A stretch of 36,238 nucleotides of DNA from Akkermansiaceae bacterium (GTDB lineage Bacteria; Verrucomicrobiota; Verrucomicrobiia; Verrucomicrobiales; Akkermansiaceae), in NCBI GenBank assembly GCA_028822935.1, contig JAPKCM010000041.1:1-36238 (forward strand), read 5' to 3'. Positions 7,267 to 17,300 of the stretch are shown here, piece by piece (within the stretch, counting starts at the first letter, position 1; the number at the start of each line of letters is the position of its first letter). A program made the translations under genes and the position numbers. Under the pieces are notes generated by a model. That model searched no databases and had not been told where the DNA came from. It saw only the letters and a program-made list of their open reading frames with translations.

Positions 7267-8655
7267 TTAGGCGAGGAGCTGGGGGATGATTTGGCCGCCG
7301 AATTGGGAGAGTTGTTTGTGGCGGCCGGCGTGGTAGTAGGTGAGCTTGTTGTCATCCAGGCCGAGGAGGTGGAGGAGGGTGCAGTGGACGTCGCGGATGT
7401 GGTGGACGCAATCGACCGCTTCGTTTCCGATGTCATCGGTAGCTCCGATGGTGTGGCCGGCTTTGGTGCCGCCGCCGGCGAACCACATGGTCATGGCTTT
7501 TGAGTTGTGGTCGCGGCCGTAGTTGGCTCCGCCATCGCGCTTGCCATTGTCCGGGGTACGGCCGAATTCGCCGCACCAGACGACGAGGGTGTCATCGAGC
7601 ATGCCGCGTTGTTTGAGGTCTTGGAGGAGGGCGGCGATGGGTTTGTCGACGGAGCGGATGAGGGAGCCGTGGGCGCGTTCGATGTAGTCGTGGCTGTCCC
7701 AGTTTCCGGCGTAGGCTTGGACGAAGCGGACGCCTTTTTCGAGGAGGCGTCGGGCGAGGAGGCATTTCCGGCCGAAGGCATCGGTGTCGGGATTTCCGAC
7801 GCCGTAGGAGTCGAGGGTGCTTTGTTTTTCGCTTTTGAGGTCGATGAGGTCGGGAACTTCTATCTGCATGCGGTAGGCGAGCTCGTAGGAGGCCATGCGG
7901 GCGGAGAGGTCGCTGCGATCCGGGCGGGTATCGAGGTGGCCTTGGTTGAGTTTTGCGAGGAGGTCGAGGTTTGCGCGTTGTCGCTGGGCGCTCATTCCGG
8001 CGGGGCGGTTGAGGTCAAGGATGGGGCTGCCGGTGGGGCGGAGAGGGGTGCCTTGGAAGTCGGCAGGGAGGAAGCCATTTGACCAATTACCAGCGCCGCC
8101 TTGGGGGTAGGCGGTGCGGGGAAGGACGACGAAGCCAGGGAGGTTTTCGTTTTCGGTGCCGAGGCCGTAGGTGACCCAAGAGCCGATTCCGGGGTCGCCG
8201 CCGAAGCGGTTTCCAGTGTTGAGTTGGTAGCAGGCGGTGGGGTGGTTGACGGAGTCGACCTGGGCGCCGCGGTAGAAGCAGATATCATCGACTCTCTCCT
8301 TGAGGTGGATCCACTCAGTGGAGATGTCGGCGCCGCTTTTCCCGGCTTTGATGAAGTCGAAGGGGCTCTGGACGAAGTAGCGTTCGCCGGAGGACATGGC
8401 GCTTTCACGCTCTCCGCTGCGCTTGAATCGCTGGAGGTGTCGCTTGGTGAGCTCGGGCTTGGGATCGAAGGTATCGATGTGGGAAGGGCCTCCCTCCATC
8501 ATAAGGAAGATGCAGCGTTTTGCACGAGCGGGATGGTGGACGACCCGAGAGCTGGCTCCCTGAAGCATGGAGGAGAGGGCGACGGAGCCGAGGCCTGCGC
8601 CGAGTCCGTAGAGGGCTTCACGGCGGGTGGGGTTTGCGTGGAAGTGATTGAACAT
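7267..8655 (-). CDS. DUF1501 protein, Tat-exported, sulfatase/alkaline-phosphatase-like fold
   Basis: The product starts MFNHFHANPTRREALYGLGA, a twin-arginine signal followed by a hydrophobic segment, so export of a folded protein is likely. It then has FLMMEGGPSHIDTFDPKPEL near residue 50, the hallmark of DUF1501, and later WDSHDY, VVWCGEFGRTPD and GRDHNSKAMTMWFAGGG, consistent with a metal site of the alkaline-phosphatase superfamily. The start at 8655 gives 462 residues; the frame is open farther upstream but that sequence is composition noise. It begins 4 bases after the stop of the PSCyt1/PSD1 gene, the usual pairing in planctomycetes and Verrucomicrobia. Substrate unknown; polysaccharide use is often proposed. 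Confidence 0.92.
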   Translation of the reverse strand: MFNHFHANPTRREALYGLGAGLGSVALSSMLQGASSRVVHHPARAKRCIFLMMEGGPSHIDTFDPKPELTKRHLQRFKRSGERESAMSSGERYFVQSPFDFIKAGKSGADISTEWIHLKERVDDICFYRGAQVDSVNHPTACYQLNTGNRFGGDPGIGSWVTYGLGTENENLPGFVVLPRTAYPQGGAGNWSNGFLPADFQGTPLRPTGSPILDLNRPAGMSAQRQRANLDLLAKLNQGHLDTRPDRSDLSARMASYELAYRMQIEVPDLIDLKSEKQSTLDSYGVGNPDTDAFGRKCLLARRLLEKGVRFVQAYAGNWDSHDYIERAHGSLIRSVDKPIAALLQDLKQRGMLDDTLVVWCGEFGRTPDNGKRDGGANYGRDHNSKAMTMWFAGGGTKAGHTIGATDDIGNEAVDCVHHIRDVHCTLLHLLGLDDNKLTYYHAGRHKQLSQFGGQIIPQLLA

Positions 8656-8659
8656 GGGC

Positions 8660-11356
8660 TTAATCAAGGTACGAAAACTCGTTTGAGTTAAAGAGGACGA
8701 GGCAGAGGTGGGAAAGGGCGCGGGTGCGGGGGTCTGCGTCGGCGGGTTGGAGGTCGGGTTGGTAGGTTTCGAAGACGGGGAGGTGCTCGGTGAAGGTGTA
8801 GAGTTCTCCGGTTTTCTCGGCGCGGATGGTGCGCTGGAGGGTGGTGGTGAAGCTCTTGGGTTGAGGCGTTTGTTGGGCTTCTTTGTCGGTGGCATTTTTC
8901 CACTCGGTGAGGAAGGCGCTGGTCTCGGTGGAGTTGGGTGGGCGGCCGAGGGCGAGCTGGAAGGCGCGGTGGATGACTTGGGTGCCGTCGCTTTTTTCCA
9001 TGAGGAGTCGGTGGGCGAAAGCGAGGGAGCGGTCCTGCATTTCCTGGGCATTGAGGAGAGTAAGGGCCTGAGGTGCAACGGTGGAAGTTTCGCGGTTTTC
9101 GCAGGAGTTATCGGTGCCGGGTTGGTTAAAGGTTTCGAAGAAAGGATCGCGGAGGCCGCGGAGTTTTTCGGCGTAGATACTGCGGCGGTTGCGCTGGGCG
9201 GGGAGGGGGTCAGGCTCGTAGATGGAGGCGGTTCCGCCCATGATCTGGAGGGGCTGGGTGGCGACCTCCCAGTTGATGTCGGGCTTGGCCGGGAGGCCTC
9301 CGATTTCGGAGTTCATTTCGCCGCTGGCGATGAGCATGGCATCGCGGAGTTCCTCGGCGGTGAGGCGGCGGGGAAGGAAGGTGGCGTAGAGTTTGTTGCC
9401 GGGGTCGGCGAGGGTTTGGCTCTGAGCATCGGGGTGGCGTGAGCTTCTTTGGTAGGCTTTGGAGGAGATGATAAGGGTGTTGAGTTTTTTGATGGAGGAG
9501 CCGTGCTGGGTGAACCAGTGGGCGAGGTGGTCGAGGAGTTCGGGATGGGTGGGGAGTGCGCCGGTGCCGCCGAAGTTGTTGGGGTTTCCGGCGAGGCCTT
9601 TGCCGAAGTACCAGGACCAGACGCGGTTGACGATGACGCGAGCGGTGAGGGGGTTTTTTGGATCGACGATCCAGTTGGCGAGGGCGAGGCGGCGATTTCC
9701 TTGGGCGGCGGGGAATTCGGTGGGGGTCATTTGGCCGAGTGATTCGGCTGCGCTGATGGCACCGGGGATGACGGGTGCGCCGAGGGAGTAGGCGCTGCCG
9801 CCGGTGAGGATGTGGTCTTTTTCTAGGGTGCCTTTTGCCCAGGGGTTGGCGGGCTTGGGGATGTGGCCGCTGATGCTATTGCGCTGGATCGTTTTTCCGG
9901 TGTAGACGCCGTGGGCGCGTGGCTTGGTGCGGTCGGACTCGATGGTGTGACGGATGATGTTTTTTGACATGCGTGCATTGGATGCTTCATCGCCGGGATC
10001 GAGGCCGTTGTCGCCGGTGCGAGCTGTGGCGTTCTCCTGTTTTTTGCGCGAGGCCATGGCTTGCTTGAGCTCGGCGCTTTGTCTTTGGTAGTGACCAATT
10101 TTGGCGGTGACGATTTTTTTGGAGGCTTCGAATTTGCTACGGTTCTCGTTTTTTAAAAATAGGACTTGGTGGTCGGCGAATTGGGTGGAAGAGAAGACGG
10201 CCATCATGCGGTAGTAGTCGCGGGTGGGGATGGGGTCGAATTTATGGTCGTGGCACTTGGCGCACTGGAGAGGGTGGGCGAGGAAGGTTTGGCCGACGGA
10301 ATCGACGACGTCATCGAGCCAGAACTGGCGGGTCTCCTTGAAAACGGACATGGCGGTTTGCTCCCAAGGTCCCATGCGGAGGAAGCCGGTGGCGATGAGG
10401 GAGTCGGGGTTTCCGGGGGCGAGTTCGTCGCCGGCAAGTTGCTCGCGGACGAAGGTGGGGAAGGGTTTATCTTGGTTGAAGCTGCGGATGACGTAATCGC
10501 GGTAACGCCAGGCGTGGGGACGGGAGTAGTCGTTTGCGAAGCCGGCGGAATCGGCGTAGCGGACGACATCGAGCCAGTGGCGGCCGAAGTGCTCTCCGTA
10601 GTGTGGGGAGGCCATGAGTTGCTCGGCAAGCGAGGTGACGGCGGCTTGCGGTTCGGCTTTGAACTGGGATTCAAACCGGGCGGCTTGCTTTGGGGACGGG
10701 GGGAGTCCGGTGAGGCCAAAGTGGAGGCGGCGGGCGAGCTCGCGGGCGGTTGCGCCTGGGGCGGCGGTGAGGTCGATCTTGGCGAGTTGGGCATCGATGA
10801 AGTGATCGATGGGATTTTTGCCGGTGGGGACTTCGGTTTGCTTGAGAGGGCGGTAGGCCCAGAGTTTTTCGGCTTCGTAGCGTCGGTTTTGCCAGGAGTC
10901 GTCGAGGGCTTTGGAGGTGGAGACCTGTTCGCCCTCGGCATATTGCTGCTGGATTTCGGTGACGCGATTTTCATCAGGCCAGGGGGCTCCGGCGGTGATC
11001 CAATCGCGGATGGTCCAGCTTTCTTTCTCGGAGAGCTTGTCGGCTTCCTTGGGTGGCATTTCGTAGTCCTCAATGGTGCGGGTGGTGAGGAGGTAGAGGT
11101 AGCTTTCCCCGCCCTTTCCGAGGGTGAGGACTTCGTCGGCATATTCGTCACCGCCGAGGAGGACGGATTCGCGGGTGCGCATGTCGAAGCCGCCTTTGAT
11201 TTTTTTGCCTTTGGCGCCGTGGCAGGCCATGCATTTTTCAGCGAAGAGGGGCTGGACGTGGAGGGCGAAGAGTTTTTCGCCATCGGTGGGCTCGGCGGCG
11301 GGAAGGGTGGCGATCCCGAGGAGCCAGATGAGGGGGAATCGCAGTATTTTGATCAT
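8660..11356 (-). CDS. PSCyt1-PSCyt2 (DUF1549)-PSD1 (DUF1553) exported cytochrome-like protein
   Basis: The 898-residue protein has a signal peptide (hydrophobic residues 4-20), then a planctomycete cytochrome domain with the haem motif CMACH at 42-46 followed by GAKGKKIKGG. DUF1549 follows (DHFIDAQLAK, LARRLHFGLTGLPPSPKQ, HWLDVVRYADSAGFANDY, and a second Cys pair CAKCHDHKFDPI). DUF1553 fills the C-terminal half (NRRLALANWIVDPKNPLTARV, NRVWSWYFGKGL, RRLTAEELRDAML, LNAQEM). It heads an operon with the DUF1501 gene 4 bases downstream. The family is abundant in PVC bacteria; its reaction is not established. A long antisense open frame here is an effect of base composition. Confidence 0.93.
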   Translation of the reverse strand: MIKILRFPLIWLLGIATLPAAEPTDGEKLFALHVQPLFAEKCMACHGAKGKKIKGGFDMRTRESVLLGGDEYADEVLTLGKGGESYLYLLTTRTIEDYEMPPKEADKLSEKESWTIRDWITAGAPWPDENRVTEIQQQYAEGEQVSTSKALDDSWQNRRYEAEKLWAYRPLKQTEVPTGKNPIDHFIDAQLAKIDLTAAPGATARELARRLHFGLTGLPPSPKQAARFESQFKAEPQAAVTSLAEQLMASPHYGEHFGRHWLDVVRYADSAGFANDYSRPHAWRYRDYVIRSFNQDKPFPTFVREQLAGDELAPGNPDSLIATGFLRMGPWEQTAMSVFKETRQFWLDDVVDSVGQTFLAHPLQCAKCHDHKFDPIPTRDYYRMMAVFSSTQFADHQVLFLKNENRSKFEASKKIVTAKIGHYQRQSAELKQAMASRKKQENATARTGDNGLDPGDEASNARMSKNIIRHTIESDRTKPRAHGVYTGKTIQRNSISGHIPKPANPWAKGTLEKDHILTGGSAYSLGAPVIPGAISAAESLGQMTPTEFPAAQGNRRLALANWIVDPKNPLTARVIVNRVWSWYFGKGLAGNPNNFGGTGALPTHPELLDHLAHWFTQHGSSIKKLNTLIISSKAYQRSSRHPDAQSQTLADPGNKLYATFLPRRLTAEELRDAMLIASGEMNSEIGGLPAKPDINWEVATQPLQIMGGTASIYEPDPLPAQRNRRSIYAEKLRGLRDPFFETFNQPGTDNSCENRETSTVAPQALTLLNAQEMQDRSLAFAHRLLMEKSDGTQVIHRAFQLALGRPPNSTETSAFLTEWKNATDKEAQQTPQPKSFTTTLQRTIRAEKTGELYTFTEHLPVFETYQPDLQPADADPRTRALSHLCLVLFNSNEFSYLD

Positions 11357-11406
11357 CGGTCCAGATGCATACTGAGATGCTTGGGGGAAGCTTTCTGTTT
11401 TCGATG

Positions 11407-11424
11407 TCCACTAAAGTGGGGACG
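11407..11424. promoter_or_regulatory. Imperfect inverted repeat upstream of the PSCyt1 operon
   Basis: GTCCACT and AGTGG-GGAC face each other around AA, with two extra G on one arm. It lies about 50 bases upstream of the PSCyt1 gene start on the minus strand, in the 134-base gap after nadE, so it could be an operator. Nothing else is recognisable in that gap. Confidence 0.25.
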
Positions 11425-11490
11425 TCAAGGGGGAGTGAAGGTTGAACAGTGAGATTTGGACTTTGAAGGCTTTCTCCTACACCCTTTGGG

Positions 11491-13434
11491 CTACAGTTCG
11501 GCGAGTTCCTCGGCGAAGCCGGAGGAGAGGATCGGGAAGCGGCACCAGGATTTGGGGTCGAGGTTGAGGTCGTCGACGTGGAACGAGACGGCGTAGCGCT
11601 CGCGTTTCCATTGGTTGCGGCACCAGAGTTTGAAGAATTTGATGACCCACTGCTTCATCTCTTTTTCGGAGTGGTCTGGATGATGAAGCATCGCGAAATC
11701 GAGGGCGGCTTGCGGGCCTTTTTTGTCGCGGATGGCGGCGCGCTCGATGGTGTCGAGGACGCCGTAAGGCATGAGGTCGCCTTCGTCGGTTTGCTTGTCT
11801 GCCTTGGGACGGAGTTCGGCGGTGGGTTGCTGCTCGTTGATAAGACTGAGCGCAGGGTAGGGGCCGGTTTCCGGGAGGCCGGTGGTTTCCATCCAGCGGA
11901 GCCAGGTGCGGAGGTAGTCCTTATCGATGCCGGCGAGGGGGCTGACGCCGCCGGCGGTGTCGCCATCCATGGTGGCGTAGCCGACGGCTGCTTCCGAGCG
12001 GTTGCTGGTGGAGAGGAGGAGACCGTTGCGGATATTGGCGAACATCCAGATGCCGGGGGCGCGGACGCGGGCTTGGATGTTTTGGCGGGTGAGGTCGTCT
12101 TTTTCCCAGCTGAGCTGGCGTTTGAGGACGGACTCGATGGTGCGTTCGTAGCCCTCGACGAGTTGATCGACTTCCCACTCGGCGTAGTCGCAGTCGAGCA
12201 TTTCGGCGACGGCTTGGGCAGCTTGGCGGGTGACGTCCCCGCTATTCTTTGTGCCTTGGTAGGCGCAGAAGAGGAGTTGCTTCATCCAGGTGGATGGGTC
12301 CTCGGGGAGGTCGAGATAGGCGAGGCGCTTGCGGACTGCTTCGACACCGAGCTCGGCGGTGGCGAGGTCGAGCATGATCTTGGCGAAGCTGGAGACGGCG
12401 GCGGAATCGGCGCCTCCGCTGAGGGAGACGACGAAGCCATTTGACCAGCTTTTGCGCATGTAGTCGAAGTAAGCGAGGGCCATGGCGCGGGTGAATTCTT
12501 CTTCCTTACTCATGGGCGCGACGGCTTGGTGGCCATCGCGGCGCTCGACTCTTGGCCAGTCGAAGAAGAGGTCGATTTCGGCGCGGCCTTCGACATCGAC
12601 CTTTCGGCTGACGGTGCGGGCTTGGTGGAGGCGGTTGCGTTCGATATCGACTGATTTCACGGCAAGGGTGACTTCTTCGAAAGAGAAGCGGCGTCCTTCG
12701 GCGGTGATTTTTCCGTGGTCGGCGATGAGTCCGCCGCCATCGAAAATGGCGCGGCCGGATTCGTTGCCGAGGAGGTTGGCGTAGACGTATGCGACACCGA
12801 AGGCGCGCGATCCTTCGATCACGAAATGCTCGCGCACTTCTTGTTTTCCGAAGGCGAAGTGGCTTGCGCTGGGATTGAGAATGATGTCGATTCCGCTGCC
12901 TGAAAAATGCGCTCCGGGGCGATTTGCGACCCAGGCGTCCTCGCAGACTTCCAGTGCGATGCGGATGCCATCGATGTTAAAAATAGGATCTCCGATGGGG
13001 ATAAGATCGCCTTCGAATTCTTCGCCCACTACCACGCCTTCAGGCCAGGCGCGGAACCAACGGGGCTCGTAGTGGAGGCCATCGCCGGCGAGATTTTGTT
13101 TTGCGACGAGGCCTGCGATTTGACCATCGACGAGAAGCGCGACGGCATTGTAAACGGCATTTTTGACCCAGACGGGGAGGCCGACGGCGACGATGAGCCC
13201 TTGGGTTTCGGGTGCTATTTCTAAAAGGCTGGCCCAGGCGCGCTCGCTGACTTCGTGGGAGAGGAAGTGATCTTCACAGCCGTAGCCGGTGATGGCGAGC
13301 TCGGGGAGGCAGAGGACGGAGACGTCGGCTTCACGGGCTTTTGAAATGGCTTCTAGGATGCGGCGGCGGTTTCCGGCCCAATCGAGGGGAATCTGGTTGA
13401 GGCAGCCCGCGCCTACGCGTATCGTGTCGGTCAT
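11491..13434 (-). CDS. nadE: Glutamine-dependent NAD+ synthetase
   Basis: The enzyme amidates nicotinic acid adenine dinucleotide to NAD+ using ATP and glutamine, the last step of NAD synthesis in the cytoplasm. The N-terminal nitrilase-like glutaminase domain shows the Glu-Lys-Cys triad: E45 in LPELAITGYG, K112 in VAKQNLAGDG and C164 in LEVCEDAW. The C-terminal synthetase domain has the PP-loop SGGADS at 339-344 and later STSNRSEAAVGYATMDGD. At 647 residues it is the normal length of the two-domain form. It starts with ATG at 13434 and seems to be transcribed alone. Confidence 0.96.
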   Translation of the reverse strand: MTDTIRVGAGCLNQIPLDWAGNRRRILEAISKAREADVSVLCLPELAITGYGCEDHFLSHEVSERAWASLLEIAPETQGLIVAVGLPVWVKNAVYNAVALLVDGQIAGLVAKQNLAGDGLHYEPRWFRAWPEGVVVGEEFEGDLIPIGDPIFNIDGIRIALEVCEDAWVANRPGAHFSGSGIDIILNPSASHFAFGKQEVREHFVIEGSRAFGVAYVYANLLGNESGRAIFDGGGLIADHGKITAEGRRFSFEEVTLAVKSVDIERNRLHQARTVSRKVDVEGRAEIDLFFDWPRVERRDGHQAVAPMSKEEEFTRAMALAYFDYMRKSWSNGFVVSLSGGADSAAVSSFAKIMLDLATAELGVEAVRKRLAYLDLPEDPSTWMKQLLFCAYQGTKNSGDVTRQAAQAVAEMLDCDYAEWEVDQLVEGYERTIESVLKRQLSWEKDDLTRQNIQARVRAPGIWMFANIRNGLLLSTSNRSEAAVGYATMDGDTAGGVSPLAGIDKDYLRTWLRWMETTGLPETGPYPALSLINEQQPTAELRPKADKQTDEGDLMPYGVLDTIERAAIRDKKGPQAALDFAMLHHPDHSEKEMKQWVIKFFKLWCRNQWKRERYAVSFHVDDLNLDPKSWCRFPILSSGFAEELAEL

Positions 13435-13509
13435 GACGGGGGAGAGTTTAACGGAAGATGTGAATAAGCCAAGGCTGGGGGAAGGGGGACTTCGTTGGGA
13501 GAGGTGATC

Positions 13510-13537
13510 CGCAGATTTCGCAGATTAGCGCAGATTG
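13510..13537. repeat. Three near-tandem CGCAGATT units
   Basis: CGCAGATT occurs at 13510, 13519 and 13530, separated by one or a few bases, in the gap between nadE and the small membrane protein gene. Similar strings are common between genes in many bacteria, so this may be a member of a dispersed repeat or a binding site. No function can be assigned. Confidence 0.4.
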
Positions 13538-13590
13538 CAGTTGGGTGATTTTGGTTTTGGGATTTTGGGAATCGGTGTAAGTTATGAGGT

Positions 13591-13713
13591 ATGGCTAAGG
13601 AAAGTTGGATGGCTGAAGAAGGTATTGAGGAGGCTCCAAGAAAGAAATCTGGGTGGTCGATTTTGGTGAGAGTGTTGATGTGGGGATGTTTTGGGTTGGT
13701 GGTCAATCGTTGA
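13591..13713 (+). CDS. Small membrane protein, 40 residues, unknown
   Basis: The frame begins MAKESWMAEEGIEEAPRKK and ends with one hydrophobic segment (SILVRVLMWGCFGLVV). A charged N-terminus followed by a single membrane span suggests a small single-pass protein. Its stop at 13711-13713 lies 8 bases before the ATG of the next gene, or overlaps an alternative TTG start as TTGA. It could instead be the first part of the next gene separated by a frameshift. No family is recognised. Confidence 0.4.
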   Translation: MAKESWMAEEGIEEAPRKKSGWSILVRVLMWGCFGLVVNR

Positions 13714-13721
13714 AAAAGAAG

Positions 13722-14075
13722 ATGAGTAAAGATGGGCGTCAACTGAGAGAGAGGTGGGTCAAGCATGGGGTCGAGCTGCTGAGGGCGCATAAGGGCCACA
13801 TGGGGATCATCATTTACCTCAGAAGAGAGGGTCTCTCGGCGGAGATTGCGAAGCAGACGTCCTACGACATCTTTGATGAAGCGAAACGGCGCTTTAAGAA
13901 GAAGCAACGTTGGCTTGTGGTGCTTGCTTGGATCCTCATCGCAGTGGGATTGGGGATGCCCGTAGTGCAGGCGATGATTGGGATTCCGGTTGTCTTGATC
14001 TGGTTTGGACCTTTTGTTGCGGGGGTAAGTCTTCTCGGAAGACTTCACAACCCGGGAAGATTGCCAGAGGAGTGA
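13722..14075 (+). CDS. Small two-span membrane protein, unknown
   Basis: The 117-residue product has a basic, mostly helical N-terminal half (RQLRERWVKHGVELLRAHKG; RREGLSAEIAKQTSYDIFDE) and then two hydrophobic segments (WLVVLAWILIAVGLGMPVV and IPVVLIWFGPFVAGVSLLG, about residues 67-110). The N-terminal half would face the cytoplasm. The ATG at 13722 was chosen because upstream codons overlap the preceding small ORF. No known family is recognised. The 234 bases that follow, up to the preferred permease start, hold no gene I can support. Confidence 0.6.
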   Translation: MSKDGRQLRERWVKHGVELLRAHKGHMGIIIYLRREGLSAEIAKQTSYDIFDEAKRRFKKKQRWLVVLAWILIAVGLGMPVVQAMIGIPVVLIWFGPFVAGVSLLGRLHNPGRLPEE

Positions 14076-14309
14076 TTATCCGTCCTTCTTGAGGATCATG
14101 AAGGGGAGGTAGGGTTTCTCAAGTTGCTTGAGGGCTTCGGCCTGCTGAAGGATTATCGAGAGGAGGGCTGGGTGCGGATTTTGGGAGAGGAGGGGTCTTG
14201 GGGTTGGGAACCCCGCTCGATCGTTTGGGTTCCCGCTGGAGATCTTGGGAGTTGGATTTATGGCGAACTTCGGTATCGCGCGTTGGCGATCCTCATTTAT
14301 GGTGTTGCC

Positions 14310-17300
14310 GTGACTGCAGGTAGTTTCATTTGGAAAGGAGTTCGGCATTATCGTGCGGCTTATCTTGGGGTGCTCGCGGGGGCGGCGGTGGGAGCAATGG
14401 TTCTTTTGGGGGCGCTTATGGCAGGGGACTCAGTGAAAGGGAGTTTGCGCGAGGCGGCGGAACTGCGGACGGGGAAAGTGGCGACAATTTTCTCGGGCGG
14501 AGAACGTTTTTTCAACGATGCTCTTTCTGAGCGGGCTGGAGGGGCGGCGATTCTTTATTTGAAGGGGCAGGTGAATGTGGGCAATCGTGCCGAGGGGCAG
14601 GTGCAGGTGATGGGGGTGGAAGAGGATTTTTGGGAGTTCGCTCCGGAGCTGACGAAGGGGATGTCGGGGACCGACGAGGACGCGGTGGCGGTCAGTGAGC
14701 GACTGGCGAAGGCGCTTGATTTGGAAGTGGGATCGCAGGTGGTGGTGCGGCTGCAGAAGCCGGGGCTTCTTTCGCGCGATGCACCGTTATCGGGTGAGGG
14801 AGAGACGGTGACGGCAATTCGGGGGAAGGTGGCCTGGGTGGTGCGTGATGAGCAATTTGGGCGCTTTAGCTTGGAGGGAACGCAGGTGGCACCGTCGTCG
14901 GTTTTTCTTCCGCGGGAGCGTTTGCAGAAGGCGCTCGATCTTCCGGAGAAGGCGAATCTCTTATTGCTGGATGAAGAGAGAGATTTTGTGGCTGATCAGA
15001 TGACGCTGGTCGATTACGGGATGAGCGTGGAAGAAGTTCCGGGTGGGGTGGCGGTGCGGTCGTCGCGTATTTTTATCGGGCCTCAAATTGAGAATGCGAT
15101 CGCGGCGAAGCTGTCGGTTGAGCGGGTTGCGACCTATCTTGTAAACACGCTGGCGACCGAGGTGGGGGAGACGCCTTACACGATGGTGACGGCGGTGAGT
15201 GCCGGGGCGGCGGACTTTCTTCCGAAGGATTTGAATGAGGATGAGATTGTCATCAACGAGTGGCTTTCGGAGGACTTGGGTGCGGTTGTGGGTGATGAGG
15301 TTTCGCTCGATTATTTTACGGTGGAGGCGGGGAGCAAGTTGGAGGAAAAACGGAAGAGTTTTACGGTGCGCGCGGTCATTCCGATGACCGGTGCGGCGGC
15401 GGATCGGCGATGGATGCCGGATTTCCCCGGAGTGGCGGATGTGGACAGCGCGCGTGATTGGTCGCCGGGGCTGCCGCTCGATCTCAAACGGATTCGCGAT
15501 AAGGACGATACTTACTGGGAGAAATATAAAGGGACGCCGAAGGCCTTTGTGAGTTACGCTGCGGGCGAGGCGATGTGGAAGAATCGCTGGGGCGCGGTCA
15601 CCGGACTGCGGGTGATGGGTGGGAAGAAAGAGGAGGTCGAGGCGGCGGTCTTGAGCGTGCTCTCTCCGGACATTGCCGGGATGCGCGTGTTGGATTTTAA
15701 AGCGCAGGCGGAGAGTGCGGCGAAGTCGCCGGTGGATTTTGGGATGCTCTTTATCAGCATGAGTTTTTTCCTGATTGTGGCCTCAATCGCGCTGGTGGTG
15801 ATGCTCTTTAACTTCAATGTGCAGCAGCGTACGAGCGAAAGCGGGCTGATGGCGGCGCTTGGGATCCCAGCGAAGAAGGTGAGGAACTGGCGGATGGGTG
15901 AGGCGTTTTTCGTGATTCTCTTTGGAAACATTTTGGGCGCGATTCTTGCGGTGGGGTTCTGTCTTGTGGTTTTGAAAGTGATTGGTTCGATTTGGGGCGG
16001 AGCGGGCAGTAGCTTTTCGTTTCACTTGGGAGTGGGGACCTTTTTCACGGGCTTCCTGACCTTCCTGGGGCTGTCGCTTTTGTCGATCTGGTTTACGCTT
16101 TGGCGTCAGTCGAAGCGCAGTGCGAGTGTGCGGCTTGCGAGTGGGGCTGAGGAGGAAGCGGGGCATCGGAGTCGCTGGACTTGGGTCTTTTTAGGATTGG
16201 GAGTTTTGATGATTCTTGGAGCGATCGGGCTCGGTTTCACGGTGGGGCCGCAGGGGGCATTCTTCCTTGGCGGATTTGGATTACTTTTGCTCGGACTCGG
16301 AATTTTCCGTCTCGCGATGGCACGGACGACATCGCTTGCGGAGCTGAGCGGGAATGCTTTGGCCAAGGTGAACTTGAGTCGGCGGTCCTCGCGGAGTATC
16401 ACGGTGGTGGGCATTCTGGCGGCGGGAGTTTTTCTGGTGCTTTCGGTGACCGCGTTTCGGAAAAACGATGGGGGCGATTGGCAGCAACTCAGCAGTGGGG
16501 CGGGAGGCTTTGCTTGGTGGGTGGAAACGACGAACCCGGTGAATCGGCCTGCTGATGCCGAAGGCGAAGTGGCTTGGTTCGGCCTGCCTGCTGATGAGGT
16601 GGTTCCTTTTAGAGTGGGTGCTGGTGACAGCGTGGACTGTTTTAATCTCAACTCGACGAATCGGCCCCGGCTTTTGGGAGTCGATCCGGCGCGCCTGGAG
16701 GGACATTTTAAAATGGACGCTGCTTGGAGCGAGCTCGATGGAGAGGGGGAGGAAGTGGAGGCATTTGTCGATGAGACCACGATGATGTGGGTCCTCAAGA
16801 TGAAGGTTGGGGACACGCTGAGCTACGACGATGAGTTTGGGCAGCCCTTCACGGTGAAGCTTGCAGGGGTGGTGAAGGATTCTATTTTTCAGGGAAGCAT
16901 CATCATTCGGGAGGACGATCTTTTAGAAAAATTTCCGTCGGCTGGAGGCTATTCACTTTTCCTGGTGGAAGATGTGGGTGCCAAGGCGGCGCTGCAAACG
17001 GCGACGTCGGATCTCGGTGGCCAAGTGATAGCGACTCAGGATCGCTTGGCGGCGTTTCACGAAGTTGAAAATACTTACATCGCGATCTTCCACGTCCTTG
17101 GAGGGCTTGGAATGATCTTGGGTAGTGTGGGCGTGGGCGTAGTGACGGCGCGGAATTTGGTGGAGCGGCGAAGCGAGTTTGAAATCTTGCGTGTGCTTGG
17201 TATTTCGGAAGCGGGGCGAAAAGCAATCGTGATGAAGGAAGTAGCGACGCTCATTCGATGGGGGCTCGGGATTGGTGCGGTGTCCTCGGCTCTTGCGGTG

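Noticed and set aside
10166-11452. A 428-codon open frame on the plus strand opposite the PSCyt1/PSD1 gene
   Set aside because: Its translation is Gly/Glu/Val-rich with no domain, and it lies over a gene with clear family motifs. It comes from the GC-rich third positions of the real gene.
13510-13537. CGCAGATT units as a CRISPR array
   Set aside because: The units are only 8 bases, with one- to three-base gaps and no spacers or cas genes.
14076-14348. A 90-codon minus-strand frame ending in a plausible peptide (QAEALKQLEKPYLPFM)
   Set aside because: The end looks protein-like, but the rest is Pro/Ser-rich noise, no family is recognised and it overlaps the permease start region. Not enough to call a gene.
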